Positions 26,603 through 35,427 of a stretch of 64,000 nt of DNA are shown one piece after another. Made by a program: the position numbers and the translations under genes. The notes beneath the pieces are model-generated. The model saw only the letters and a program-made list of their open reading frames with translations, had not been told where the DNA came from and did not search any database. Origin of the DNA: Rubricoccus sp963708165. Lineage in GTDB: Bacteria > Bacteroidota > Rhodothermia > Rhodothermales > Rubricoccaceae. The stretch lies in the NCBI GenBank assembly GCA_963708165.1, contig OY970187.1, forward strand, positions 62,001 through 126,000, given 5' to 3'. The number at the start of each line of letters is the position of its first letter. Position 1 is the first letter of the stretch.

Positions 26603-27604
26603 ATGCGCCGCCTTTCACTTGCGCCTCTGGCGCTGCTGCTCGCCCTTCTGCCTCTGGCGGCGTGCGAGACGTCCATCATGATCGATCCGCCGCCGTTCGA
26701 GGAGGCGCTGGTGGTGTACGCGTTCCCGTCGCCGGACTCCAGTTGGAGCGTCGCGGTCGGCAAGACGCTCCCGCTGGGCACGGTCCGGGACTACCAGGTC
26801 CGCAACGCGACGGTCGTCGTCCGTGAGGGAGAGAGCGTGGTCGAAACGCTCGTGCTCCAGACCGCGGGCCCGGACGGCCAGCCGGCGTATTCCAACCAGC
26901 CCTCGACGTACGTCTCCACCTCTGGCGCCACGCCAGAGGCCGGGCGCACGTACCGCATCGAGGTCAGCGCGCCGGGCCTGCCCTCGGTCTCGGCGGAGAC
27001 GACGATTCCTCTGGCGCCAGAGGCCGAGATCGTGAGCGACGAGTGGACGTTCTACGACGAACAGGGCTTCAACAACTCGCGCAAGGTGAGGCTCGCGCTG
27101 ACGGACCTGCCGGGAGACGACATCTACGAGATGGCGCTGCTCCTGCAGGACCGCTATGAGGGACCGGAATGCGTACCCACAGGGGGGTGCCTATTCGAGT
27201 ACACGTACCGGTTTACGAGTGTCGCACCGTCGTTCCGGGACGGCTACGACCTGCTGGACGTGGACGTAGGCGTGGAGACCGACGCGGAGTTTTACGGCAG
27301 CGTCGTCTTCCGGGACGCGTTGTTTCCCGGCCAGCGGAAAACCTTCGATCTGAGCTTCGACACCTTTGTGGACGAGTTTGCGACCGCGACCCGGACGTTT
27401 GCACTTCTTGTGGGTCGCGTGAGCGAGCCGTTTGCGCGCTATCAGTCCTCGCGCAGCCAGCAGAACAACAACGAAGGCAACCCCTTCGCGGAGCCGACGC
27501 CTCTGTACTCCAACGTGGAGGGTGGGCACGGCGTTGTAGGATCGTTCGCGTTCGTGCGCCTCGCGCTGCCGCCCCCGCCGCCGCCTACGCTCGCCGCGCG
27601 CTAG
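26603..27604 (+). CDS. DUF4249 lipoprotein
   Basis: A 333-aa lipoprotein with signal MRRLSLAPLALLLALLPLAAC (Cys21), of the DUF4249 family, which co-occurs with TonB-dependent receptors and is thought to sit at the cell surface or periplasm as an accessory. Typical early residues are DPPPFEEALVVYAF, and ATVVVREG and TYRIEVSAPG follow. It starts 2 bp after the receptor stop, so translation is probably coupled. The C-terminus is proline-rich (LPPPPPPTLAAR). A near-complete palindrome at about 27008-27025 encodes PLAPEA inside it. Confidence 0.88.
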   Translation: MRRLSLAPLALLLALLPLAACETSIMIDPPPFEEALVVYAFPSPDSSWSVAVGKTLPLGTVRDYQVRNATVVVREGESVVETLVLQTAGPDGQPAYSNQPSTYVSTSGATPEAGRTYRIEVSAPGLPSVSAETTIPLAPEAEIVSDEWTFYDEQGFNNSRKVRLALTDLPGDDIYEMALLLQDRYEGPECVPTGGCLFEYTYRFTSVAPSFRDGYDLLDVDVGVETDAEFYGSVVFRDALFPGQRKTFDLSFDTFVDEFATATRTFALLVGRVSEPFARYQSSRSQQNNNEGNPFAEPTPLYSNVEGGHGVVGSFAFVRLALPPPPPPTLAAR

Positions 27605-27664
27605 GCCTCTGGCGCCAGAGGCGGAGGCACCGATCACGCCTTCCGCCAGAGGCGGGCTCGCCGG

Positions 27665-27672
27665 TAGCTTGG
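27665..27672 (+). promoter_or_regulatory. Bacteroidota-type -7 box upstream of aroB
   Basis: TAGCTTGG lies only 3 bases before the aroB ATG. Similar TAnnTTTG-like boxes precede folD, wzi, rpiA and the COX24-type gene. With the normal spacing from box to start site, the aroB transcript would be leaderless. Confidence 0.45.
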
Positions 27673-27675
27673 GCC

Positions 27676-28809
27676 ATGCCTGACCTCCGCCCCCTCCGCA
27701 TTCCCACCGCTGGCGGCACCGCCTACGCCGTCCGCTTCGAGCCTCTGGCGCGTGTCCCCGAACTCGCCGAGCGCGCAGGACTGGACCCCGGCCCGGCACT
27801 CGTCATCACAGACGAGCACGTCGCCGACCTGCATCTGGGCGAGTTGATGGAGGCGTTCGGCGCCAGAGGATGGCGTCCGCGCCCGCTCGTGGTCGCGCCC
27901 GGCGAGGCGTCGAAGTCGCTGGACACGTACAGCCTGGTCATGGACTGGGCGCTGGGCGTGGGCATCACGCGGCAGACGCCTGTGTTCGCGCTCGGCGGTG
28001 GCGTGGTGGGCGACCTCGCGGGCTTTGCCGCGGCGACGCTCTTGCGCGGCGTGCCGCTGGTGCAGATTCCCACGACGGTCGTGGCGCAGGTGGACAGCGC
28101 GCTGGGCGGCAAAACCGGCATCAACCACCCAGCGGGCAAAAACCTGATCGGCGCGTTCTACCCGCCGCGGCTGGTGGTGAGCGATTGGGGCCTCTTGCGG
28201 ACGCTGTTCCGCTCCGAGGTGCGGGCGGGCTGCGCCGAGATCGTCAAGCACGCGCTGGTGGCGGACCGGCCTCTGGCGACGCGTTTGCAACAGGACCTGG
28301 GAGCGCTGATGGGCCTGCGCGATCCCATCGCGCCGGAGCTCCTGCGCGACGCGGCGGCGGTCAAAGCGGGCATCGTGAGCGGCGACGAGCGCGAAGCGGG
28401 GCGCCGGGCGCTTCTCAATTTTGGGCACACGTTTGGCCATGCCATCGAAAAGGTGGCGGGCTACGGGCGGATCCTGCACGGCGAGGCGGTCGCCGTCGGC
28501 ATGCGGGCGGCGCTGCACCTCTCGTCCTCACTCCAGGCGGGCGAGCCTCTGGGTGCGGAGGCCGACCTCCCGGCGCCGTTCGCGGAGGCCGACGCGTTGG
28601 TGCGAGAGCTCCGCATCCGCGCTACGCTGGACGGTCTGGACACGCCTGAGCTCATGGCCGCGATGCAATCAGACAAGAAGCGCGCGGCCTCGGGCCTGCG
28701 CTTTGTCGTGCTCGATGCCATCGGCGAGGGACGGGTGGCGGATGGCGTGCCGAGCGAGATGGTGGAGGCGGCGTGGGCGTTCGCGCGCCGCGTCGGCGCC
28801 AGCGGATAG
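27676..28809 (+). CDS. aroB: 3-dehydroquinate synthase
   Basis: Second step of the shikimate pathway: DAHP to 3-dehydroquinate with NAD and zinc, cytoplasmic, 377 aa. Family motifs in order: PGEASKSLDTY, GGGVVGDLAGFAAATLLRG, PTTVVAQVDSALGGKTGIN, the zinc-site Glu in AEIVKHAL, and zinc-site histidines in NFGHTFGHAIE and LHGEAVAVGM. The start is the ATG 27676, chosen at MPDLRPLRI. A full palindrome lies just upstream (27605-27622). Confidence 0.96.
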   Translation: MPDLRPLRIPTAGGTAYAVRFEPLARVPELAERAGLDPGPALVITDEHVADLHLGELMEAFGARGWRPRPLVVAPGEASKSLDTYSLVMDWALGVGITRQTPVFALGGGVVGDLAGFAAATLLRGVPLVQIPTTVVAQVDSALGGKTGINHPAGKNLIGAFYPPRLVVSDWGLLRTLFRSEVRAGCAEIVKHALVADRPLATRLQQDLGALMGLRDPIAPELLRDAAAVKAGIVSGDEREAGRRALLNFGHTFGHAIEKVAGYGRILHGEAVAVGMRAALHLSSSLQAGEPLGAEADLPAPFAEADALVRELRIRATLDGLDTPELMAAMQSDKKRAASGLRFVVLDAIGEGRVADGVPSEMVEAAWAFARRVGASG

Positions 28810-28863
28810 GCGCGAACGATCGCCAGAGGCCTCTGGCGCAGGATTGCCTCTGGCGGAGCCCTC

Positions 28864-29127
28864 TTACTCCTCCAGCTTGTAACGGCAGGCGAGCACGCGG
28901 ATGCCTTCGTCGGACACGTCGTACACGAGCCAGTGCGTGTCGTCGATGCGGCGGCACCAGAGGCCGGTGAGTTGGCCGATGAGTGGCTGTGGGCCGCCCG
29001 GCCCGTCGAACGGGCGGTGCTGCGTGGCGTCGATGAGTTCCACGACGCGGTGCACCTCGTCGGGGTGGCGGCCTTTCCACCACGCGAGGTCGCTGACGGC
29101 GTCGGGGTCGAGGCGGACGAGTCTCAT
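28864..29127 (-). CDS. YoeB/Txe-family toxin (variant active site)
   Basis: An 87-aa RelE-superfamily endoribonuclease-like toxin resembling YoeB/Txe: HPDEVHRVVELIDA, PQPLIGQLTGLWCRRIDDTHWLVYDV, then VLACRYKLEE. The RRI box keeps the catalytic Arg, but the C-terminal CRYHY of YoeB reads CRYKL here, so the catalytic His is replaced by Lys. Activity is therefore uncertain. It overlaps the upstream gene by ATGA (29127-29124), as toxin-antitoxin pairs do. Confidence 0.85.
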   Translation of the reverse strand: MRLVRLDPDAVSDLAWWKGRHPDEVHRVVELIDATQHRPFDGPGGPQPLIGQLTGLWCRRIDDTHWLVYDVSDEGIRVLACRYKLEE

Positions 29128-29360
29128 GCCTCCTGGTCGATGCCGAACTGGCGCAGCACGTCATCGAGCGGCATTCCGCCTGTGCGCTTTCTCGACTTCA
29201 GGAGGCGGTTCAGCATCCCGCCGAGCAGCAGCGGGTGGCTGGGCTTGGGCGGGCTGGTGGCGAGCTTGATCCCGATCTCGCGCCAGAGTTCGATGGGCAC
29301 GAGCACGGACGTGACCTCGCCGCTTTCGGTCGAGACGTACTGAACGGTGAGATCGGCCAT
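29124..29360 (-). CDS. Putative antitoxin of the YoeB-like pair
   Basis: A 78-aa protein, MADLTVQYVSTESGEV, with an N-terminal beta/helix region (VLVPIELWREIG) and a C-terminal helix (PLDDVLRQFGIDQ). It is not a clear Phd/YefM homologue, but its size and its ATGA overlap with the toxin gene downstream make it the likely neutralising partner and autorepressor. No operator was identified. Confidence 0.7.
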   Translation of the reverse strand: MADLTVQYVSTESGEVTSVLVPIELWREIGIKLATSPPKPSHPLLLGGMLNRLLKSRKRTGGMPLDDVLRQFGIDQEA

Positions 29361-29395
29361 GTGTGCGGGGACGTGGCGCCCCGGCCTGCGTCCGC

Positions 29396-29950
29396 TCAGG
29401 TATCGGCGCCAGAGGCGGCAGACTCAAGTGGCATCACGACTGTGATCGTGTAATCGGCGCCGCCTTCGCGCTCCCAGAAGCGGCGGCCGGCCGGGTTGGT
29501 GGCGAGCACGCCCGCTCTGAGCTCGCCCGCGCCCACCTCGCGTCCCCACGCCCGCGCGGTCTCCACCAACCGCGCGCCGATGCCCTGGCCTCGCCAGGTG
29601 CTAGCGGTCACCAGATCGCTCACAAACACAAACGACGCGCCGCGGTACATCGGCGTCGGGTCAGCGAGATGCGCGGTGAGAAGGCCCACGAGTTCGCCAG
29701 AGGCCTCTGGCGCGGCGGCGGTCACCTCCGCGACCCACACGCGGCTCGTGTGGGCGCGCGTCCACGTGCGGTAGTCGGTCGCCCAGCGCGCCTCGGCGTC
29801 GGGCGCGATGCGGTAGCGCGGATCCTGCGCCTCGTGGTCGGCCTGGAGTTGGCGCCAGAGGCTGACCGCGGCGGTGCGGTCGTCGCGGCCCGCGCGGCGG
29901 ATGGTGATGGCCTCTGGCGCAGCGCCATCGGGTGTGGGCCGGTCGCTCAC
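29396..29950 (-). CDS. GNAT-family N-acetyltransferase
   Basis: A 184-aa cytoplasmic acetyltransferase. Strand-helix core: ITIRRAGRDDRTAAVSLWRQL; acetyl-CoA loop WRGQGIGARLVETA (Q/RxxGxG/A); NPAGRRFWEREG near the end. The substrate is unknown. A GTG start at 29950 is used because it overlaps the asd stop (GTGA), meaning translational coupling to asd; the frame extends upstream only as antisense of asd. Confidence 0.82.
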   Translation of the reverse strand: MSDRPTPDGAAPEAITIRRAGRDDRTAAVSLWRQLQADHEAQDPRYRIAPDAEARWATDYRTWTRAHTSRVWVAEVTAAAPEASGELVGLLTAHLADPTPMYRGASFVFVSDLVTASTWRGQGIGARLVETARAWGREVGAGELRAGVLATNPAGRRFWEREGGADYTITVVMPLESAASGADT

Positions 29951-31035
29951 GCCGCCTGCCTCTGGCGAACCAGGCCCTCGGCGACCATCAGTTCGGCGTT
30001 GAGCAGCGCGCCGCCTGCAGCACCTCGGACGGTGTTGTGGCTCAGCACGACGAACTTGACGCCCAGCACCGGGCAGTCCTGAATCTGGCCGATGCTGACC
30101 GTCATGCCGCCGCCGGCTTTGGCGTGGCGCCGCGGCTGCGGCCCGTTGCCGTCTACGATCTGAATAGCCGCCTCTGGCGCAGTCGGGAGGTCGCGTCCCG
30201 CCAGAGGCGAGCGCCAGTCGCGAAGCGCCCCTTCCACGTCGGCCGCGCTGGGGTTGCCCGTGAGGCGCACCGAGACGCACTCGGTGTGCCCGTCGATCAC
30301 GGCCACGCGGGTGCACTGCGCCGAAATCACCATCTCGGCCGGCTCGACGCCAGAGGCTGTGAGCGTGCCCAGAATCTTGAGCGGCTCGGTCGCCATCTTG
30401 GCCTCTTCCCCGCCGATGTGCGGCACCACGTTGCCCAGAATGTCCAGCGACGGCACGCCGGGGTAGCCCGCGCCCGAGAGTGCCTGCAGCGTCACGACGT
30501 GCACCGCCTCGACGCCGAACGCGGCGTGCAGCGGCGCAAGCGCCATCACCAGTCCGACGGTCGAGCAGTTGGGGTTGGTGACGATCATGCCGCCAGAGGC
30601 CTGGCCGTCCGGCCCCGGCCACTCCTGCCGCTCGACCAGCGCGAGGTGATCCGGGTTGATCTCGGGAATGAGCAGCGGCACCGCCGGGTCCATACGGTGG
30701 TTGCGTGCGTTGCTCACCACCGGCACGCCCGAGGCGGCAAAGGCGCGTTCGATGTCACCGGCCACGCTCGCGTCCAGACCCGAGAACACCAGGTCCACGT
30801 CCATGCCGTCAGGCCCGCCTAATGCCTCTGGCGTACAAAGCGCGACGGTCATGCCCGCGGCCCACTCGGGCATCGCTTCGTCCTGCGTCCACGTGCAGGC
30901 CTCGCGGTAGGGTTTGCCCGCGCTCCGCTCGGACGCGGCCAGCGCGGCGACCTCGAACGTGGGGTGAGCGTCCAGCAAGCGGACGAAAGTCTGACCGACG
31001 GCGCCCGTGGCGCCCAGAATGCCGACGCGGATCAT
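29947..31035 (-). CDS. asd: Aspartate-semialdehyde dehydrogenase
   Basis: Reduces aspartyl phosphate to the semialdehyde, the branch-point step to lysine/diaminopimelate, threonine and methionine; 362 aa. NADP fold GILGATGAVGQTF, catalytic Cys in NPNCSTVG, QALSGAGYPG, Arg/His in GHTECVSVRL. The LSGAGYPG box indicates the archaeal/fungal-type subgroup rather than E. coli type. It is first gene of a two-gene unit with the GNAT downstream. Confidence 0.95.
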   Translation of the reverse strand: MIRVGILGATGAVGQTFVRLLDAHPTFEVAALAASERSAGKPYREACTWTQDEAMPEWAAGMTVALCTPEALGGPDGMDVDLVFSGLDASVAGDIERAFAASGVPVVSNARNHRMDPAVPLLIPEINPDHLALVERQEWPGPDGQASGGMIVTNPNCSTVGLVMALAPLHAAFGVEAVHVVTLQALSGAGYPGVPSLDILGNVVPHIGGEEAKMATEPLKILGTLTASGVEPAEMVISAQCTRVAVIDGHTECVSVRLTGNPSAADVEGALRDWRSPLAGRDLPTAPEAAIQIVDGNGPQPRRHAKAGGGMTVSIGQIQDCPVLGVKFVVLSHNTVRGAAGGALLNAELMVAEGLVRQRQAA

Positions 31036-31180
31036 GTGCGTGCAAAGGTGGGAGCCTCGAAGATGCCTCTGGCGGCGCGGCGTTCCGCCAGAGGCGGGGT
31101 GAAGACTGGGGACTGGGGTGCGCGAGGTCAGCCTCTGGCGCCAGAGGCGTGTTGAGCACAGAGGCGCGGCGTGGCTACCC

Positions 31181-31352
31181 CCCGCTTTGCTCTCGCGTTG
31201 GTCGCAAAGCTGTCCCCCTCCATGAAGGGGACAATTACCACTGCAGTCTCCCCCGAGAGAAGAGTCGGCCTCTGTTGTCTGAGAGATTCAGATGTGGAGT
31301 GTCCCCCTTGACAAGGGGGACAGCTTCGCGACCGCAGGGCGAGCGAAGCGGG
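31181..31352. repeat. MITE-like element, copy A
   Basis: About 172 bp with imperfect terminal inverted repeats near 39 bp: CCCGCTTTGC..GTCGC..AGCTGTCCCCCT on the left and AGGGGGACAGCTTCGCGACC..GCGAAGCGGG on the right. It is non-coding. It shares the GTCGC..GTCCCCCT end with copy B at 63217-63352, so this is a dispersed family. Confidence 0.7.
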
Positions 31353-31462
31353 CGGTGCTCCCAGCCGATCGTAACGCCCAGCCAGAATCGCCTCGCCCAA
31401 AGCCTCTGGCGCCAGAGGCGACATCTGCATTCCGCATTCGCCGTTCTGCGGTCCGCGCCCCG

Positions 31463-31470
31463 TAGCTTTG
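31463..31470 (+). promoter_or_regulatory. Bacteroidota-type -7 box upstream of folD
   Basis: TAGCTTTG matches the Bacteroidota TAnnTTTG consensus exactly and lies 21 bases before the folD ATG. A clear -33 TTG was not found at the usual distance. Confidence 0.5.
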
Positions 31471-31491
31471 GGCTCACCCGCGCTCGCCCCC

Positions 31492-32361
31492 ATGCTCATC
31501 GACGGAACCGCCATCGCCGCCGAGGTCCGCGCCGAAGTCGCCGAGGGCGTCGAGGCCTTTCGCCAGAGGCGTGGGCGCGTGCCCGTCCTGCGCGTGGTAC
31601 TGCTCGGTGACAACGCCGCCTCGCAGTCCTACGTGCGCGCCAAGAAGCGCGCCGCCGAAGAAGTCGGCATCGACGCCGAGACGCTGCTCAAGCCCGCCGA
31701 CATGAGCCAGAGTGCGCTGCTGGGGCTTCTGGCGGAGCTAAACGCGGCGCCCAACGTGGACGGGATTCTGGTCCAGCTTCCGCTGCCCGATCACATCGAC
31801 GAGGCGGCGGTGATCCGCGCGCTCGACCCCGCGAAGGACGTGGACGGCTTCCACCCGGAGAACATCGGCACGCTCGTGCTGGGCGAAGACACGCTGGAGC
31901 CGTGCACGCCTGCGGGCATCGTCGAGATGCTGCGGCGCAGCGGCGTCGAGACCTCTGGCGCACACGCGGTCGTGCTGGGGCGGAGCAACATCGTCGGCAA
32001 GCCGATGGCGAGCCTGCTGCTGCGCCGCGGCCTGGACTGCACCGTCACGGTCTGCCACAGCCGAACGAAAAACCTGACTGAGATCACGCGCCAGGCCGAC
32101 ATCCTCATCGCGGCCATCGGCCGCGCGGAGTTCGTCACCGCCGACATGGTCAAGCCCGGCGCGACGGTCATCGACGTGGGCATCAACCGCGTCGAGGACG
32201 CCTCTCGCGCCAGAGGCTACCGCCTGGTGGGGGACGTAGCGTTCGAGGCGGTCCGCGAGACCGCGCACGCCATCACGCCCGTGCCCGGCGGCGTCGGCCC
32301 GATGACGATTGCGATGCTGCTCGCCAACACGCTCACGGCCGCTCAGCGCCGCACGGCGTGA
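31492..32361 (+). CDS. folD: Methylenetetrahydrofolate dehydrogenase/cyclohydrolase FolD
   Basis: Bifunctional one-carbon enzyme converting 5,10-methylene-THF to 10-formyl-THF with NADP; 289 aa, cytoplasmic. Motifs: SYVRAKKRAAEEVGI with the catalytic Lys, GILVQLPLPDHID, DVDGFHPENIG, PCTPAGIVEML, VLGRSNIVGKPMA, PVPGGVGPMTIAML. The ATG at 31492 follows a TAGCTTTG box by 21 bases. Its TGA stop overlaps the start of the MscS gene. Confidence 0.96.
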   Translation: MLIDGTAIAAEVRAEVAEGVEAFRQRRGRVPVLRVVLLGDNAASQSYVRAKKRAAEEVGIDAETLLKPADMSQSALLGLLAELNAAPNVDGILVQLPLPDHIDEAAVIRALDPAKDVDGFHPENIGTLVLGEDTLEPCTPAGIVEMLRRSGVETSGAHAVVLGRSNIVGKPMASLLLRRGLDCTVTVCHSRTKNLTEITRQADILIAAIGRAEFVTADMVKPGATVIDVGINRVEDASRARGYRLVGDVAFEAVRETAHAITPVPGGVGPMTIAMLLANTLTAAQRRTA

Positions 32362-33386
32362 TGCAGGCCTCTGGCGCAGACTCGGTCCTCACCACGGCGG
32401 CAGACTCCGCCAGAACCCTGGCGGACAGCCTCGCGGCGGACACGGTGGCCGTGGACACGTCCAGCATCGGGGAAGTCGTAGGCGGGTTCAGAGACGCCGG
32501 AACGGCGCTGGCCTCTGGCGACGTGACCGGCGCGGCGGAGCGCGTGATCAACGCGCTGTGGACGTTCGGCATCCAGCACCTCATTCCTGCCATTTTGATC
32601 GCGCTCGCGTTCTGGCTGGTGCTGAGAGTCGTCAAAGGCGTCCTCAAGCGCACGCTCGGGCGGAGCCACCACATCGACACGGGTGTCGAGCAGCTCATCA
32701 TGCGCGCCGTCCGGTTCGTGATCGTCGCGATTGCGGCCGTGACGGTCGCGGAGAAGTTGGGGCTTCCGGTGACGGGGTTCATCGCGGGACTGGGCATCGC
32801 GGGACTGGCGCTGGGCTTTGCGGCGCAGGACACGGTCCAAAACCTGATCGCGGGGGTGACCATTCTTATCGACCGGCCGTTTCGCGTGGGCGACAACATC
32901 GAACTGCACGACACCTTTGGGACCGTCGAGGAGATCACGCTGCGCAGCACGCGCGTGCGCACGCTGGACAACCAGATCGCGATTCTGCCCAACGCGAAGG
33001 TGATCGAAGAAAAGATCCTGAACCACTCCATGCACCGCGCGCTGCGCGTGACCGTGCCGTTCGGCATCGCGTACAAAGAGAGCCCCTCCGAGGCGCGCGA
33101 GGTCGTGCTGGCGCTGGCCTCTGGCGACGCGCGCCTGCACCCGGACTACGAGCCGCAGGTCGTGGTGACCACGCTCAACGATTCGAGCGTGGACATGGAG
33201 CTGCGCATCTTTCTCAAGGACTCCAAGCTGGAGGTCGCCGTCGGGTTCGAGTACCGCGAAAAGATCTTCGAGGCGCTCAAGGCGTCCGATATCGAGATCC
33301 CGTTCCCGCACCTCCAGCTGTTTATCGACGAGGCGAAGGCGTTCGAGAACACGCGCCTCTTGCAAGCACCGGGCGGCGACGCCTAG
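32361..33386 (+). CDS. MscS-family mechanosensitive ion channel
   Basis: Inner-membrane channel opened by membrane tension, protecting against hypo-osmotic shock; 341 aa. An N-terminal periplasmic segment rich in Ala/Ser/Asp precedes TM1 (HLIPAILIALAFWLVLRVV), TM2 (RFVIVAIAAVTVAEKLG) and the pore helix TM3 (GLGIAGLALGFAAQDTVQNLIAG). Then come the beta domain (RPFRVGDNIELHDTFGTVEEI) and the alpha/beta vestibule. The ATG overlaps the folD stop by one base; a GTG one codon upstream is also possible. Confidence 0.94.
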   Translation: MQASGADSVLTTAADSARTLADSLAADTVAVDTSSIGEVVGGFRDAGTALASGDVTGAAERVINALWTFGIQHLIPAILIALAFWLVLRVVKGVLKRTLGRSHHIDTGVEQLIMRAVRFVIVAIAAVTVAEKLGLPVTGFIAGLGIAGLALGFAAQDTVQNLIAGVTILIDRPFRVGDNIELHDTFGTVEEITLRSTRVRTLDNQIAILPNAKVIEEKILNHSMHRALRVTVPFGIAYKESPSEAREVVLALASGDARLHPDYEPQVVVTTLNDSSVDMELRIFLKDSKLEVAVGFEYREKIFEALKASDIEIPFPHLQLFIDEAKAFENTRLLQAPGGDA

Positions 33387-33421
33387 CCCAACGCCCTGCC
33401 TCTGGCGCCAGAGGCCCTCCC

Positions 33422-35038
33422 ATGTTTTCCCGATCTGACCTGCTCCTGCCCGTCCTGGATGCCCACGCGATGCGTGAGGCGGACCGCCGCACGATAGAGG
33501 AATGGGGCGTGCCCGGACGCGTGCTCATGGAAACCGCGGGCCGCGCCTGCGCCGACGCCGCGGAGCGCCTGCTACCGCCCGGCGCAGCGCCAGAGGCCAC
33601 CGTTCTGGCGGGCCGTGGCAACAACGGCGGCGACGGCCTGGTCGTGGCTCGCGTGCTGCACGCCCGCTCCTGGACCGTCCGCGTGGTCCTGTGTGGCGAG
33701 CCCGCGACCCCAGACTGCGCCGCCAACCGCGCACTGCTCGACCGCATCGCGGGCGACCGTCTCACGATCCTCCCGCCAGAGGCCGACCTGGGCCGCGCCT
33801 CTGGCGTGATCGTCGACGCAATGCTCGGTATCGGCGCCAGAGGCGATCTGCGCGAGCCCGTCCGCTCGCTCGCTGTGTGGGTGAACCGCCAGAGGCCGCG
33901 CGCGAAGATCCTGGCCGTCGATCTGCCGTCGGGGCTCGACGCCGACCTGGGCACGGCGCCAGAGGCCACGGTCCGCGCCGACGTGACGCTCGCGATGGGC
34001 GCGCTCAAAGTGGGTCTGCTCCTCGGCCGCGGACCGGCGCTCGCGGGCGAGGTCCGCGTCGCGGAGATCGGTATTCCAGACAGCCTCTTGCGAGAGGATG
34101 TGGCCGCGTGGACGGCGGGGCCTGACTGGCTGGAGGCGGTTCTGCCGCAGCGCGAGGCGCACGCGCACAAGTACGCGGCGGGCACGGCCGCGTGCGTCGT
34201 GGGAAGCCGCGCGTACACCGGCGCGGCCGTGCTCGCGACCCGTGCCGCGGCGCGTGCCGGAGCGGGTGCGGTGATCTGCCTCACGCCCGAAAGCGCACGC
34301 CACACCGTCGACGCGCACAACACGGAAGTGATGGTCGACGCCCAGCCAGAAACCGCTGGGGGTGGCGTCGCCTATGCCGCGCTCGGCGCCATTCGCCAGA
34401 GGCTGGACAGCGCTGACGCCGCGCTCATCGGCTGCGGTTTGGGGCGCGACGAGGAGACACACCGGCTCGTGCGGGAGCTCGTCGCCAGCGGCTCCACCCC
34501 GCTCGTGCTCGACGCTGACGGGCTGGGTGCCTTCGCGGGCAACGCCGCGCCTCTGGCGAAGGCCGGGCGCCCGCTCGCGCTCACGCCGCACCTCGGCGAA
34601 CTGCGCCGCCTGCTCGGCGACGCCGACTTTGAGCCCGGGGACCGCATCGCGACGGTCCGCGAGCTCGCCGTTCGGTGGAACAGCACGCTTCTCCTCAAGG
34701 GAATGCCGAGCGTGATCGGCACGCCAGAGGCGCGAACCGCCAGGGCCTCTGACGCAGATTCAGCCTCTGGCGATAACAGCGAGCCTGTAAAGGCACCGCG
34801 CGCTGTACCCTCACGTGCGATCACGCCAGAGGCTGGAGTGGTCGCCATCGGCCCGCCGGGGAAGCGGGCGCTCGCCACGGCCGGAACAGGCGACGTGCTC
34901 GCAGGCACCACGGCTGGCCTGATGGCACAGGGACTCTCGCCAGAGGACGCCGCGCTCGCCGCGCTCCACCTGGGCTACCGCGCGGCGTGCGCCTACGGCG
35001 GCAGGCCCGGCTCCATGCTCGCGGGCGACCTGTTGTGA
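33422..35038 (+). CDS. nnr: Bifunctional NAD(P)HX epimerase/dehydratase
   Basis: Repairs hydrated NAD(P)H. The N-terminal YjeF_N epimerase has GRGNNGGDGLVVARVL and AVDLPSGLDAD. The C-terminal ADP-dependent dehydratase has the domain-opening HKYAAGTAACVVGS, then TPHLGELRRLLGD, LLKGMPSVIG and GTGDVLAGTTAGLM. It has 538 aa. About 35 residues at 34725-34835, bounded by decamer copies and carrying no recognisable motif, are inserted between SVIG and the GKRALATAGTGD box, where homologues have only a short loop. It is followed by VanZ through a GTGA overlap. Confidence 0.94.
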   Translation: MFSRSDLLLPVLDAHAMREADRRTIEEWGVPGRVLMETAGRACADAAERLLPPGAAPEATVLAGRGNNGGDGLVVARVLHARSWTVRVVLCGEPATPDCAANRALLDRIAGDRLTILPPEADLGRASGVIVDAMLGIGARGDLREPVRSLAVWVNRQRPRAKILAVDLPSGLDADLGTAPEATVRADVTLAMGALKVGLLLGRGPALAGEVRVAEIGIPDSLLREDVAAWTAGPDWLEAVLPQREAHAHKYAAGTAACVVGSRAYTGAAVLATRAAARAGAGAVICLTPESARHTVDAHNTEVMVDAQPETAGGGVAYAALGAIRQRLDSADAALIGCGLGRDEETHRLVRELVASGSTPLVLDADGLGAFAGNAAPLAKAGRPLALTPHLGELRRLLGDADFEPGDRIATVRELAVRWNSTLLLKGMPSVIGTPEARTARASDADSASGDNSEPVKAPRAVPSRAITPEAGVVAIGPPGKRALATAGTGDVLAGTTAGLMAQGLSPEDAALAALHLGYRAACAYGGRPGSMLAGDLL

Positions 35039-35385
35039 ACCGTCGCACCGCTCTCGCCACCCTGTGGACGCTCGCCATCATCGCGGGCTGCTCCATTCCC
35101 GGCGACGCCATCCCGACGTTCAACATCCTGTCCATCGACAAGGTGTACCACATCGTCGCCTTTCTGGGCTTTGGGTTGGGATGGCTGTGGGCGGGCGCCA
35201 AACCGCGCACCGTTCTCCTGACTGGGATCGCGCTCGCGATTGGGACCGAGCTGTGGCAGTCGCTGTCGTTTATCGGCCGCTTCGCGGACCCGTTCGACGC
35301 GATCGCAGACGTAATCGGCGTCGGCCTCGCGCTGCTCACCGCGCGAACGGCGACGCGGGCTCGGCTCGAACGCGAGCAACGTTAG
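35035..35385 (+). CDS. VanZ-family membrane protein
   Basis: A 116-aa protein with about four membrane helices. The VanZ-like hallmark is SIDKVYHIVAFLGFG and the downstream DPFDAIADVIGVGLAL. GTG start at 35035, overlapping the nnr stop (GTGA). VanZ relatives are associated with glycopeptide resistance or phage-shock-like envelope roles, but for short VanZ proteins the function is unknown. Confidence 0.85.
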   Translation: MNRRTALATLWTLAIIAGCSIPGDAIPTFNILSIDKVYHIVAFLGFGLGWLWAGAKPRTVLLTGIALAIGTELWQSLSFIGRFADPFDAIADVIGVGLALLTARTATRARLEREQR

Positions 35386-35427
35386 AGGCCTCTGGCGGTC
35401 TTCCCGGAGCACCTTTCCCCCGCTCCC

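Larger units (their letters stand above)
31036..31491. other. asd-folD divergent intergenic region
   Basis: No gene seen. It contains full palindromes at 31131-31148 and 31402-31419, a MITE-like element (31181-31352) and the folD promoter box (31463-31470). Confidence 0.6.
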
